This document shows, piece by piece, positions 52,321-62,735 of a stretch of DNA of 64,000 nucleotides. Under the pieces are notes generated by a model. That model had not been told where the DNA came from and ran no database searches. It saw nothing but the letters and a program-made list of their open reading frames with translations. Made by a program: the position numbers and the translations under genes. Positions within the stretch are counted from its first letter, which is position 1; every line of letters starts with the position of its first letter. Source of the DNA: Inia geoffrensis (lineage: Eukaryota > Chordata > Mammalia > Artiodactyla > Iniidae); contig JAZAQT010000422.1 of assembly GCA_036417435.1 (NCBI GenBank), forward strand, positions 62,001 through 126,000, written 5' to 3'.

Positions 52321-53496
52321 CCCATTCCCTAACCTTAACCCTAAACCTAACCCTTAACGTGACCCTCTTCCGAGGCCTTACCCTCACCCGTGCCCTAATC
52401 GTAAGCAGTACACTAACACTAACTTGTGACCTCACACGTACGCTAAACCTTAAGCGTTGTGGTACCCTAAACTGTGCCCTAATATCTCCCCATTCCCTAA
52501 CCCTAACCCTAACCCGAATACTATCCCTGACCCTCACCCGAAACCTTACCCTCGCCCGTGCCCTAATCTTAACCAGGACACCAACACTAACTTGTGCCCT
52601 CACACGTACGCTAACCCTTAATCGTTGTCGTACCCTAAACTGTACCCTAATCCCTCCCCATTCCCTAACCCTAACCCTAACCCGAATCCTAACCCTGACC
52701 CTCACCTGAAGCCTTACCCTAACCCGTGCCCTAATCTTAACCAGGACACTAACACTAACCCTTGCCCTCACACGAATGCTAACCCTTAAGCACTGTCATA
52801 CCCTAAGCTGTACCCTAATCCCTCTGCATTCCTTAACCCTAACCCTAACCGGAATCCTAACCCTGACCCTCACCCGAAGCCTTACCCTCACCCGTTCCCT
52901 AATCTTAACCAGGACACCAACACTAACTCGTGCCCTCACACGTACGCTAAACCTTAAGCGTTGTCGTACCCTAAATTGTACCCTAATCCCTCCCCATTCC
53001 TTAACCCTAACCCTAACCCCATCCCTAAACCTGACCCACTTCCGATGCCCTACCCTAACCAATGCCCTAATCTTAACCAGGACACAAACACTAACTCATG
53101 CCCTCAAACGTACGCTAACCCTTAAGCATTGTCGTACCCTATACTGTACCCTAATCCCTCCCCATTCCCTAACCCTAACCTTAAGCGAAACCCTGAACGT
53201 GACCCTTTTCCGAGGCCTTACCCTCATCGTTGCCGTTGTCTTAACCAGTACACCAACACTAACTCGTGCCCTCACACTTACGCTAACCCTTAAGCATTGT
53301 CGTACCCTAACCTTTACCCTAATCCCTCTCCATTCCCTAACCCTAACCCTAACCTGAAACCTAACCATGACACTCACCCGAAACTTTACCCTCACCCGTG
53401 TCCTAATTTTAACCAGCACATCAACACTAACCCATGCCCTCTAACGTACGCCAACCCTAAGCCATTGCCGTACCCTAACCTGTACCCTAATCAATC
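52321..53496 (+). repeat. HOR unit 40: 7-mer, 1176 bp
   Basis: M1-M6 then M8. M1 has CTAACTTGTGACC in place of ACTAGT and a lead reading CCTTAACCCTAAACC. M2 has CCGAATACTATCC and CTCGCCCGTGCC. M8 has ACCAGCACATC. Confidence 0.88.
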
Positions 53497-54840
53497 CCCA
53501 TTCCCTAACCCTAACCATAACCCTAACCCTTAACGTGACCCTCTTCCGAGGCCTTACCCTCACCCGTGCCCTAATCGTAAGCAGTACACTAACACTAACT
53601 AGTGACCTCACACTTACGCTAAACCTTAAGCGTTGTGGTACCCTAAACTGTGCCCTAATATCTCCCCATTTCCTAACCCTAACCCTAACCCGAATTCTAT
53701 CCCTGACCCTCACCCGAAACCTTACCCTCACCCGTGCCATAATCTTAACCAGGACACCAACACTAACTTGTGCCCTCACACGAACGCTAACCCTTAATTG
53801 TTGTCGAACCCTAAACTGTACCCTAATCCCTCCCCATTCCCTAACCCTAACCCTAACCCGAATCCTAACCCTGACCCTCACCTGAAGCCTTACCCTCACC
53901 CGTGCCCTAATCTTAACCAGGACACTAACACTAACCCTTGCCCTCACAGGAACGCTAACCCTTAAGCACAGTCGTACCCTAAGCTGTACCCTAATCCCTC
54001 TGCATTCCTTAACCCTAACCCTAACCCGAATCCTAACCCTGACCCTCACCCGAAGCCTTACCCACACCCGTGCCCTAATCTTAACCAGGACACCAACACT
54101 AACTCGTGCCCTCACACGTATGCTAAACCTTAAGCGTTGTTGTACCCCAAATTGTACCCTAATCCCTCCCCATTCCTTAACCCTAACCCTAACCCCATCC
54201 CTAAACCTGACCCACTTCCGATACCCTACCCTAACCAATGCCCTAATCTTAACCAGGACACAAACACTAACTCATGCCCTCAAACGTACGCTAACCCTTA
54301 AGCATTGTCGTACCCTATCCTGAACCCTAATCCCTCCCCATTCCCTAACCCTAACCCTAAGCGAAACCCTGAACGTGACCCTTTTCCGAGGCCTTACCCT
54401 CATCTGTGCCGTTGTCTTAACCAGTACACCAACACTAACTCGTGCCCTCACACTTACGCTAACCCTTAAGCATTGTCGTACCCTATCCTGTACCTTAATC
54501 CCTCTCCATTCCCTAACCCTAACCCTAACCCGAATCCTAACCCTGACCCTCACCCGAAGCCTTACCCTCACCGGTGCCCTAATCTTAACCAGGACACCAA
54601 GACTAACTCGTGCCCTCACACGTATGCTAACACTAAACCGCAGCGGTACCCTAACCTGTACCCTAATCCCTCTCCATTCCCTAACCCTAACCCTAACCTG
54701 AAACCTAACCATGACACTCACCCGAAACTTTACCCTCACCCGTGTCCTAATTTTAACCAGTACATCAACACTAACCCATGCCCTCTAACGTACGCCAACC
54801 CTAAACCATTGCCGCACCCTAACCTGTACCCTAATCAATC
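53497..54840 (+). repeat. HOR unit 41: 8-mer, 1344 bp
   Basis: Full M1-M8. M1 lead has CCCTAACCATAACCC; M2 has GTGCCATAATC and TTAATTGTTGTCG; M3 has CTCACAGGAACGC; M4 has CTTACCCACACCC and CGTATGCTAAACC. Confidence 0.9.
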
Positions 54841-55008
54841 CCCATTCCCTAACCCTAACCCTAACCCTAACCCTTAACGTGACCCTCTTCCGAGGCCTTA
54901 CCCTCACCCGTGCCCTAATCGTAAGCAGTACACTAACACTAACTAGTGACCTCACACGTACGCTAAACCTTAAGCGTTGTGGTACCCTAAACTGTGCCCT
55001 AATATCTC
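54841..55008 (+). repeat. Monomer type M1 (reference copy)
   Basis: Type M1 opens the HOR and carries the longest perfect telomeric run: CCCATT followed by four CCCTAA and then CCCTTA. Diagnostic bases are ACGTGACCCTCTTCCGAGG, CGTAAGCAGTAC, the palindrome ACTAGT, GTTGTGGTACCC and AATATCTCC at the end. It shares the ACGTGACCCT-TTCCGAGGCC block with M6, so M1 and M6 look like sister types. The number of leading perfect hexamers varies (2, 3 or 4) between units, giving 156-, 162- or 168-bp versions. Confidence 0.93.
54847..54876 (-). repeat. Perfect telomeric run with G-quadruplex potential (example)
   Basis: The M1 lead has five CCC tracts separated by TAA on +, that is five GGG tracts with three-base loops on -. 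This meets the usual G3N1-7 quadruplex pattern. It recurs once per HOR in full-length M1; M2, M3 and M7 have four such tracts (the fourth being CCCGAA). Formation in vivo is inference. Confidence 0.7.
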
Positions 55009-55176
55009 CCCATTCCCTAACCCTAACCCTAACCCGAATTCTATCCCTGACCCTCACCCGAAACCTTACCCTCACCCGTGCCCTAATCTTAACCAGGACA
55101 CCAACACTAACTTGTGCCCTCACACGTACGCTAACCCTTAAGCACTGTCGTACCCTAAGCTGTACCCTAATCCCTC
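55009..55176 (+). repeat. Monomer type M2 (reference copy)
   Basis: Type M2 is recognised by CCCGAATTCTATCC (an EcoRI site), ACCCGAAACC and AACTTGTGCCC. It has three perfect CCCTAA copies at its start. Its last quarter varies: some units read TTAATCGTTGTCG or CGTCGTCG, others TTAAGCACTGTCG as in M3, which marks past exchange or conversion between neighbouring types. Confidence 0.9.
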
Positions 55177-55344
55177 CCCATTCCCTAACCTTAACCCTAA
55201 CCCGAATCCTAACCCTGACCCTTACCTGAAGCCTTACCCTCACCCGTGCCCTAATCTTAACCAGGACACTAACACTAACACTTGCGCTCACACGAACGCT
55301 AACCCTTAAGCACTGTCGTACCCTAAGCTGTACCCTAATCCCTC
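55177..55344 (+). repeat. Monomer type M3 (reference copy)
   Basis: Type M3 is recognised by CACCTGAAGCC or TACCTGAAGCC, AGGACACTAACACTAAC, CACACGAACGC and an end reading CTCTGCATT at the junction to M4. Two lineages exist: ACCCTTGCCCTCAC and ACACTTGCGCTCAC; this copy has the second. The TGA in its CCTGA hexamer ends the Thr-Leu open frame that begins in M1. Confidence 0.9.
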
Positions 55345-55512
55345 TGCATTCCTTAACCCTAACCCTAACCCGAATCCTAACCCTGACCCTCACCCGAAGC
55401 CTTACCCTCACCCGTGCCCTAATCTTAACCAGGACACAAACACTAACTCGTGCCCTCACACGTACGCTAAACCTTAAGCGTTGTCGTACCCTAAATTGTA
55501 CCCTAATCCCTC
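55345..55512 (+). repeat. Monomer type M4 (reference copy)
   Basis: Type M4 starts TGCATTCCTTAACC, reads ACCCGAAGCC in the middle, and ends with AAACCTTAAGCGTTGTCG and CCCTAAATTGTACCC. Only two perfect CCCTAA copies remain at its start because the first slot is CCTTAA. Confidence 0.9.
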
Positions 55513-55680
55513 CCCATTCCTTAACCCTAACCCTAACCCCATCCCTAAACCTGACCCACTTCCGATGCCCTACCCTAACCAATTCCGTAATCTTAACCAG
55601 GACACAAACACTAACTCATGCCCTCAAACGTACGCTAACCCTTAAGCATTGTCGTACCCTATCCTTTACCCTAATCCCTC
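55513..55680 (+). repeat. Monomer type M5 (reference copy)
   Basis: Type M5 is one of the most diverged types. It is recognised by AACCCCATCCCTAAACC, GACCCACTTCCGATGCCC, AACCAATGCCC (or AACCAATTCCG), AGGACACAAACAC and CTCATGCCCTCAAACG, with CCCTATCCTGTACCC or CCCTATCCTTTACCC near the end. Confidence 0.9.
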
Positions 55681-55848
55681 CCCATTTCCTAACCCTAACC
55701 CTAAGCGAAACCCTGAACGTGACCCTTTTCCGAGGCCTTACCCTCATCGGTGCCGTTGTCTTAACCAGTACACCAACACTAACTCGTGCCCTCACACTTA
55801 CGCTAACCCTTAAGCATTGTCGTACCCTAACCTGTACCTTAATCCCTC
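55681..55848 (+). repeat. Monomer type M6 (reference copy)
   Basis: Type M6 is recognised by CCCTAAGCGAAACCC, GAACGTGACCCTTTTCCG, CTCATCGGTGCCGTTGTC, CAGTACACCAACAC and CACACTTACGC. It shares its hexamer slots 7-10 with M1. Most hybrid monomers in the left of the window join the first part of M6 to the last part of M2. Confidence 0.9.
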
Positions 55849-56016
55849 TCCATTCCCTAACCCTAACCCTAACCCGAATCCTAACCCTGACCCTCACCCG
55901 AAGCCTTACCCTCACCGGTGCCCTAATCTTAACCAGGACACCAAGACTAACTCGTGCCCTCACACGTACGCTAACACTAAACCGCAGCGGTACCCTAACC
56001 TGTACCCTAATCCCTC
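55849..56016 (+). repeat. Monomer type M7 (reference copy)
   Basis: Type M7 is recognised by ACACCAAGACTAACTCG and by ACACTAAACCGCAGCGGTAC, which contains the short inverted repeat CCGC-A-GCGG. Two lineages differ at CACCGGTGCCC or CACCCGTGCCC and at CTCACACGTACG or CTCAAACGTACG. It is the type most often missing from short units. Confidence 0.9.
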
Positions 56017-56184
56017 TCCATTCCCTAACCCTAACCCTAACCTGAAAACTAACCATGACACTCACCCGAAACTTTACCCTCACACGTGTCCTCATTTTAA
56101 CCAGTACATCAACACTAACCCATGCCCTCTAACGTATGCCAACCCTAAGCCATTGCCGTACCCTAACCTGTACCCTAATCAATC
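56017..56184 (+). repeat. Monomer type M8 (reference copy)
   Basis: Type M8 closes the HOR. It is recognised by AACCTGAAACCTAACCATG (this copy has GAAAACT), CCCGAAACTTTACC, GTGTCCTAATTTTAACC (or GTCCTCATTTTAACC), AGTACATCAACAC, ATGCCCTCTAACGTACGCC, AAGCCATTGCCG and a TAATCAATCC end. It precedes M1 at every unit boundary I checked, including the short units. Confidence 0.92.
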
Positions 56185-57528
56185 CCCATTCCCTAACCCT
56201 AACCCTAACCCTAACCCTTAACGTGACCCTCTTCCGAGGCCTTACACTCACCCGTGCCCTAATCGTAGGCAGTACACTAACACTAACTAGTGACCTCACA
56301 CGTACGATAAACCTTAAGCGTTGTGGTACCCTATACTGTGCCCTAATATCTCCCCATTCCCTAACCCTAACCCTAACCCGAATTCTATCCCTGACCCTCA
56401 CCCGAAACCTTACCCTCACCCGTGCCTTAATCTTAACCAGGACACCAACACTAACTTGTGCCCTCACACGTACGCTAACCCTTAAGCACTGTCGTACCCT
56501 AAGCTGTACCCTAATCCCTCCCCATTCCGTAACCCTAACCCTAACCCGAATCCTACCCCTGACCCTTACCTGAAGCCTTACCCTCACCCGTGCCCTAATC
56601 TTAACCAGGACACTAACACTAACACTTGCGCTCACACGAACGCTAACCCTTAAGCACTGTCGTACCCTAAGCTGTACCCTAATCCCTCTGCATTCCTTAA
56701 CCCTAACCCTAACTCGAATCCTAACCCTGACCCTCACCCGAAGCCTTACCCTCACCCGTGCCCTAATCTTAACCAGGACACCAACACTAACTCGTGCCCT
56801 CACACGTACGCTAAACCCTAAGCGTTGTCGTACCCTAAATTGTACCCTAATCCCTCCCCATTCCTTAACCCTAACCCTAACCCCATCCCTAAACCTGACC
56901 CACTTCCGATGCCCTACCCTAACCAATGCCCTAATCTTAACCAGGACACAAACACTAACTCATGCCCTCAAACGTACGCTAACCCTTAAGCATTATCGTA
57001 CCCTATCCTGTACCCTAATCCCTCCCCATTCCCTAACCCTAACCCTAAGCGAAACCCTGAACGTGACCCTTTTCCGAGGCCTTACCCTCATCGGTGCCGT
57101 TGTCTTAACCAGTACACCAACACTAACTCGTGCCCTCACACTTACGCTAACCCTTAAGCATTGTCGTACCCTAACCTGTACCCTAATCCCTCTCCATTCC
57201 CTAACCCTAACCCTAACCCGAATCCTAACCCTGACCCTCACCCGAAGCCTTACCCTCACCCGTGCCCTAATCTTAACCAGGACACCAAAACTAACTCGTG
57301 CCCTCAAACGTACGCTAACACAAAACCGCAGTGGTACCCTAACCTGTACCCTAATCCCTCTCCATTCCCTAACCCTAACCCTAACCTGAAACCTAACCAT
57401 GACACTCACCCGAAACTTTACCCTCAACCGTGTCCTAATTTTAACCAGTACATCAACACTAACCCATGCCCTCTAACGTACGCCAACCCTAAGCCATTGC
57501 CGTACCCTAACCTGTGCCCTAATCAATC
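56185..57528 (+). repeat. HOR unit 43: 8-mer, 1344 bp
   Basis: Full M1-M8. M1-M5 match unit 39 at 5208 bp (CATTCCGTAACCC, CCTACCCCTGACC, CTAACTCGAATCC). M5 has GCATTATCG near 56990; M7 has CACAAAACCGCAGTGG. Confidence 0.9.
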
Positions 57529-58872
57529 CCCATTCCCTAACCCTTACCCTAACCCTAACCCTTAACGTGACCCTCTTCCGAGGCCTAACCCTCACCCGTG
57601 CCCTAATCGTAAGCAGTACACTAACACTAACTAGTGACCTCACACGTACGCTAAACCTTAAGCGTTGTGGTACCCTAAACTGTGCCCTAATATCTCCCCA
57701 TTCCCTAACCCTAACCCTAACCCGAATTCTATCCCTGACCCTCACCCGAAACCTTACCCTCACCCGTGCCCTAATCTTAACCAGGACACCAACACTAACT
57801 TGTGCCCTCACACGTACGCTAACCCTTAATCGTTGTCGTACCCTAAACTGTACCCTAATCCCTCCCCATTCCCTAACCCTAACCCTAACCCGAATCCTAA
57901 CCCTGACCCTCACCTGAAGCCTTACCCTCACCCGTGCCCTAATCTTAACCAGGACACTAACACTAACCCTTGCCCTCACACGAACGCTAACCCTTAAGCA
58001 CTGTCGTACCCTAAGCTCTACCCTAATCCCTCTGCATTCCTTAACCCTAACCCTAACCCGAATCCTAACCCTGACCCTCACCCGAAGCCTTACCCTCACC
58101 CGTGCCCTAATCTTAACCAGCATACCAACACTAACTCATGCCCTCACACGTACGCTAAACCTTAAGCTTTGTCGTACCCTAAATTGTACCCTAATCCCTC
58201 CCCATTCCTTAACCCTAACCCTAACCCCATCCCTAAACCTGACCCACTTCCGATGCCCTAACCTAACCAATGCCCTAATCTTAACCAGGACACAAACACT
58301 AACTCATGCCCTCAAACGTACGCTAACCCTTAAGCATTGTCGTACCCTATCCTGTACCCTAATCCCTCCCCATTCCCTAACCCTAACCCTAAGCGAAACC
58401 CTGAACGTGACCCTTTTCCGAGGCCTTACCCTCATCGGTGCCGTTGTCTTAACCAGTACACCAACACTAACTCGTACCCTCACACTTACGATAACCCTTA
58501 AGCATTGTCGTACCCTAACCTGTACCCTAATCCCTCTCCATTCCCTAACCCTAACCCTAACCCGAATCCTAACCCTGACCCTCACCCGAAGCCTTACCCT
58601 CAACCGTGCCCTAATCTTAACCGGGACACCAAGACTAACTCGTGCCCTCAAACGTACGCTAACACTAAACCGCAGCGGTACCCTAACCTGTACCCTAATC
58701 CCTCTCCATTCCCTAACCCTAACCCTAACCTGAAACCTAACCATGACACTCACCCGAAACTTTACCCTCACCCGTGTACTAATTTTAACCAGTACATCAA
58801 CACTAACCCATGCCCTCTAACGTACGCCAACCCTAAGCCATTGCCGTACCCTAACCTGTACCCTAATCAATC
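57529..58872 (+). repeat. HOR unit 44: 8-mer, 1344 bp
   Basis: Full M1-M8. M1 has the CCCTTACCCTAA lead and GAGGCCTAACCC sublineage of units 19, 21, 24 and 27. M4 has AACCAGCATACC and AAGCTTTGTCG. M6 has CTCGTACCCTC and ACGATAACCC. M7 has the CTCAACCGTGCC variant of unit 39. Confidence 0.9.
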
Positions 58873-60047
58873 CCCATTCCCTAACCTTAACCCTAAACCT
58901 AACCCTTAACGTGACCCTCTTCCGAGGCCTTACCCTCACCCGTGCCCTAATCGTAAGCAGTACACTAACACTAACTTGTGACCTCACACGTACGCTAAAC
59001 CTTAAGCGTTGTGGTACCCTAAACTGTGCCCTAATATCTCCCCATTCCCTAACCCTAACCCTAACCCGAATACTATCCCTGACCCTCACCCGAAACCTTA
59101 CCCTCGCCCGTGCCCTAATCTTAACCAGGACACCAACACTAACTTGTGCCCTCTCACGTACGCTAACCCTTAATCGTTGTCGTACCCTAAACTGTCCCTA
59201 ATCCCTCCCCATTCCCTAACCCTAACCCTAACCCGAATCCTAACCCTGACCCTCACCTGAAGCCTTACCCTAACCCGTGCCCTAATCTTAACCAGGACAC
59301 TAACACTAACCCTTGCCCTCTCACGAATGCTAACCCTTAAGCACTGTCATACCCTAAGCTGTACCCTAATCCCTCTGCATTCCTTAACCCTAACCCTAAC
59401 CCGAATCCTAACCCTGACCCTCACCCGAAGCCTTACCCTCACCCGTTCCCTAATCTTAACCAGGACACCAACACTAACTCGTGCCCTCACACGTACGCTA
59501 AACCTTAAGCGTTGTCGTACCCTAAATTGTACCCTAATCCCTCCCCATTCCTTAACCCTAACCCTAACCCCATCCCTAAACCTGACCCACTTCCGATGCC
59601 CTACCCTAACCAATGCCCTAATCTTAACCAGGACACAAACACTAACTCATGCCCTCAAACGTACGCTAACCCTTAAGCATTGTCGTACCCTATACTGTAC
59701 CCTAATCCCTCCCCATTCCCTAACCCTAACCTTAAGCGAAACCCTGAACGTGACCCTTTTCCGAGGCCTTACCCTCATCGGTGCCGTTGTCTTAACCAGT
59801 ACACCAACACTAACTCGTGCCCTCACACTTACGCTAACCCTTAAGCATTGTCGTACCCTAACCTTTACCCTAATCCCTCTCCATTCCCTAACCCTAACCC
59901 TAACCTGAAACCTAACCATGACACTCACCCGAAACTTTACCCTCACCCGTGTCCTAATTTTAACCAGCACATCAACACTAACCCATGCCATCTAACGTAC
60001 GCCAACCCTAAGCCATTGCCGTACCCTAACCTGTACCCTAATCAATC
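58873..60047 (+). repeat. HOR unit 45: 7-mer, 1175 bp
   Basis: M1-M6 then M8, a copy of unit 40. One base is lost in M2 (AACTGTCCCTAATCC near 59194) and two CTCTCACG changes occur near 59152 and 59320. M8 ends ATGCCATCTAACG. Confidence 0.88.
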
Positions 60048-60887
60048 CCCATTCCCTAACCCTAACCATAACCCTAACCCTTAACGTGACCCTCTTCCGA
60101 GGCCTTACCCTCACCCGTGCCCTAATCGTAAGCAGTACACTAACACTAACTAGTGACCTCACACTTACGCTAAACCTTAAGCGTTGTGGTACCCTAAACT
60201 GTGCCCTAATATCTCCCCATTTCCTAACCCTAACCCTAACCCGAATTCTATCCCTGACCCTCACCCGAAACCTTACCCTCACCCGTGCCATAATCTTAAC
60301 CAGGACACCAACACTAACTTGTGCCCTCACACGTACGCTAACCCTTAATTGTTGTCGAACCCTAAACTGTACCCTAATCCCTCCCCATTCCCTAACCCTA
60401 ACCCTAACCCGAATCCTAACCCTGACCCTCACCTGAAGCCTTACCCTCACCCGTGCCCTAATCTTAACCAGGACACTAACACTAACCCTTGCCCTCACAG
60501 GAACGCTAACCCTTAAGCACAGTCGTACCCTAAGCTGTACCCTAATCCCTCTGCATTCCTTAACCCTAACCCTAACCCGAATCCTAACCCTGACCCTCAC
60601 CCGAAGCCTTACCCACACCCGTGCCCTAATCTTAACCAGGACACCAAGACTAACTCGTGCCCTCACACGTACGCTAACACTAAACCGCAGCGGTACCCTA
60701 ACCTGTACCCTAATCCCTCTCCATTCCCTAACCCTAACCCTAACCTGAAACGTAACCATGACACTCACCCGAAACTTTACCCTCACCCGTGTCCAAATTT
60801 TAACCAGTACATCAACACTAACCCATGCCCTGTAACGTACGCCAACCCTAAGCCATTGCCGTACCCTAACCTGTACCCTAATCAATC
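60048..60887 (+). repeat. HOR unit 46: 5-mer, 840 bp
   Basis: M1-M2-M3-M4/7-M8. M1-M3 match unit 41 (CATAACCC lead, CTCACAGGAACGC). The M4/M7 hybrid at 60552-60719 starts TGCATTCC with CCCACACCC and ends CACCAAGAC and CGCAGCGG. M8 has GTCCAAATTTT and CCCTGTAACG. Confidence 0.88.
60552..60719 (+). repeat. Hybrid monomer M4/M7
   Basis: M4 start markers lead into CACCAAGACTAACTCG and CGCAGCGGTACC of M7. It deletes M5 and M6 and also marks the right end of the 6552-bp similarity near 60645. Confidence 0.84.
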
Positions 60888-61391
60888 CCCATTCCCTAAC
60901 CCTAACCCTAACCCTAACCCTTAACGTGACCCTCTTCCAAGGCCTTACCCTCACCCGTGCCCTAATCGTAAGCAGTACACTAACACTAACTAGTGACCTC
61001 ACACGTACGCTAAACATTAAGCGTTGTGGTACCCTAAACTGTGCCCTAATATCTCCCCATTCCCTAACCCTAACCCTTACCCGAATTCTATCCCTGACCC
61101 TCACCCGAAACCTTACCCTCACCCGTGCCCTAATCTTAACCAGGACACCAACACTAACTTGTGCCCTCACACGTACGCTAACTCTTAATCGTTGTCGTAC
61201 CCTAAACTGTACCCTAATCCCTCTCCATTCCCTAACCCTAACCCTAACCTGAAACCTAACCATGACACTCACCCGAAACTTTACCCTCACCCGTGTCCTA
61301 CTTTTAAACAGTACATCAACACTAACCCATGCCCTCTAACGTACGGCAACCCTAAGCCATTGCCGTACCCTAACCTGTACCCTAATCAATC
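60888..61391 (+). repeat. HOR unit 47: 3-mer, 504 bp
   Basis: M1, M2 (61056-61223, with an M7-like CTCTCCATT end) and M8. M1 has CTTCCAAGGCC and CTAAACATTAAGCG; M8 has CCTACTTTTAAACAG and ACGTACGGCAACC. Confidence 0.88.
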
Positions 61392-62735
61392 CCCATTCCC
61401 TAACCCTAACCCTAACCCTAACCCTTAACGTGACCCTCTTCCGAGGCCTTACCCTCACCCGTGCCCTAATCGTAAGCAGTACACTAACACTAACTAGTGA
61501 CCTCACACGTACGCTAAACCTTAAGCGTTGTGGTACCCTAAACTGTGCCCTAATATCTCCCCATTCCCTAACCCTAACCCTAACCCGAATTCTATCCCTG
61601 ACCCTCACCCGAAACCTTACCCTCACCCGTGCCCTAATCTTAACCAGGACACCAACACTAACTTGTGCCCTCACACGTACGCTAACCCTTAATCGTTGTC
61701 GTACCCTAAACTGTACCCTAATCCCTCCCCATTCCCTAACCCTAACCCTAACCCGAATCCTAACCCTGACCCTCACCTGAAGCCTTACCCTCACCCGTGC
61801 CCTAATCTTAACCAGGACACTAACACTAACCCTTGCCCTCACACGAACGCTAACCCTTAAGCACAGTCGTACCCTAAGCTGTACCCTAATCCCTCTGCAT
61901 TCCTTAACCCTAACCCTAACCCGAATCCTAACCCTGACCCTCACACGAACCCTTACCCACACCCGTGCCCTAATCTTAACCAGGACACCAACACTAACTC
62001 GTGCCCTCACACGTACGCTAAACCTTAAGCGTTGTCGTACCCTAAATTGTACCCTAATACCTCCCCATTCCTTAACCCTAACCCTAACCCCATCCCTAAA
62101 CCTGAACCACTTCCGATGCCCTACCCTAACCAATGCCCTAATCTTAACCAGGACACAAACACTAACTCATGCCCTCAAACGTACACTAACCCTTAAGCAT
62201 TGTCGTAGCCTATCCTGTACCCTAATCCCTCCCCATTCCCTAACCCTAACCCTAAGCGAAACCCTGAACGTGACCATTTTCCGAGGCCTTACCCTCATCG
62301 GTGCCGTTGTCTTAACCAGTACACCAACACTAACTCGTGCCCTCACACTTACGCTAACCCTTAAGCATTGTCGTACCCTAACCTGTACCTTAATCCCTCT
62401 CCATTCCCTAACCCTAACCCTAACCCGAATCCTAACCCTGACCCTCACCCGAAGCCTTACCCTCACCGGTGCCCTAATCTTAACCAGGACACCAAGACTA
62501 ACTCGTGCCCTCACACGTACGCTAACACTAAACAGCAGCGGTACCCTAACCTGTACCCTAATCCCTCTCCATTCCCTAACCCTAACCCTAACCTGAAACC
62601 TAACCTTGACACTCACCCGAAACTTTACCCTCACCCGTGTCCTAATTTTAACAAGTACATCAACACTAACCCATGCCCTCTAACGTACGGCAACCCTAAG
62701 CCATTGCCGTACCCTAACCTGTACCCTAATCAATC
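61392..62735 (+). repeat. HOR unit 48: 8-mer, 1344 bp
   Basis: Full M1-M8. M4 has CACACGAACCCTTACCCACACC; M5 has GAACCACTTCCG; M6 has GTGACCATTTTCC; M7 has CTAAACAGCAGCGG, which breaks the usual inverted repeat; M8 has CTAACCTTGACAC. Confidence 0.9.

Larger units (their letters stand above)
54841..56184 (+). repeat. HOR unit 42: 8-mer, 1344 bp (reference unit)
   Basis: Canonical unit used to define M1-M8, with every monomer exactly 168 bp. All eight boundaries fall at CCATT-type hexamers 168 bp apart. Confidence 0.95.
50200..60645 (+). repeat. Large duplication, offset 5208 then 6552 bp
   Basis: About 50.2-51.7 kb matches 55.4-56.9 kb at 5208 bp; about 51.75-54.09 kb matches 58.30-60.645 kb at 6552 bp. 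The difference is exactly 1344 bp, so the right copy has gained one whole HOR (about 57.0-58.3 kb) or the left has lost one. The 7-mer units 40 and 45 are corresponding members. Confidence 0.82.

Noticed and set aside
54959..54976. CTTAAG and CGTACG as restriction-modification or operator sites
   Set aside because: They follow simply from the neighbouring degenerate hexamers and there is no gene context; kept only as a low-interest conservation question.
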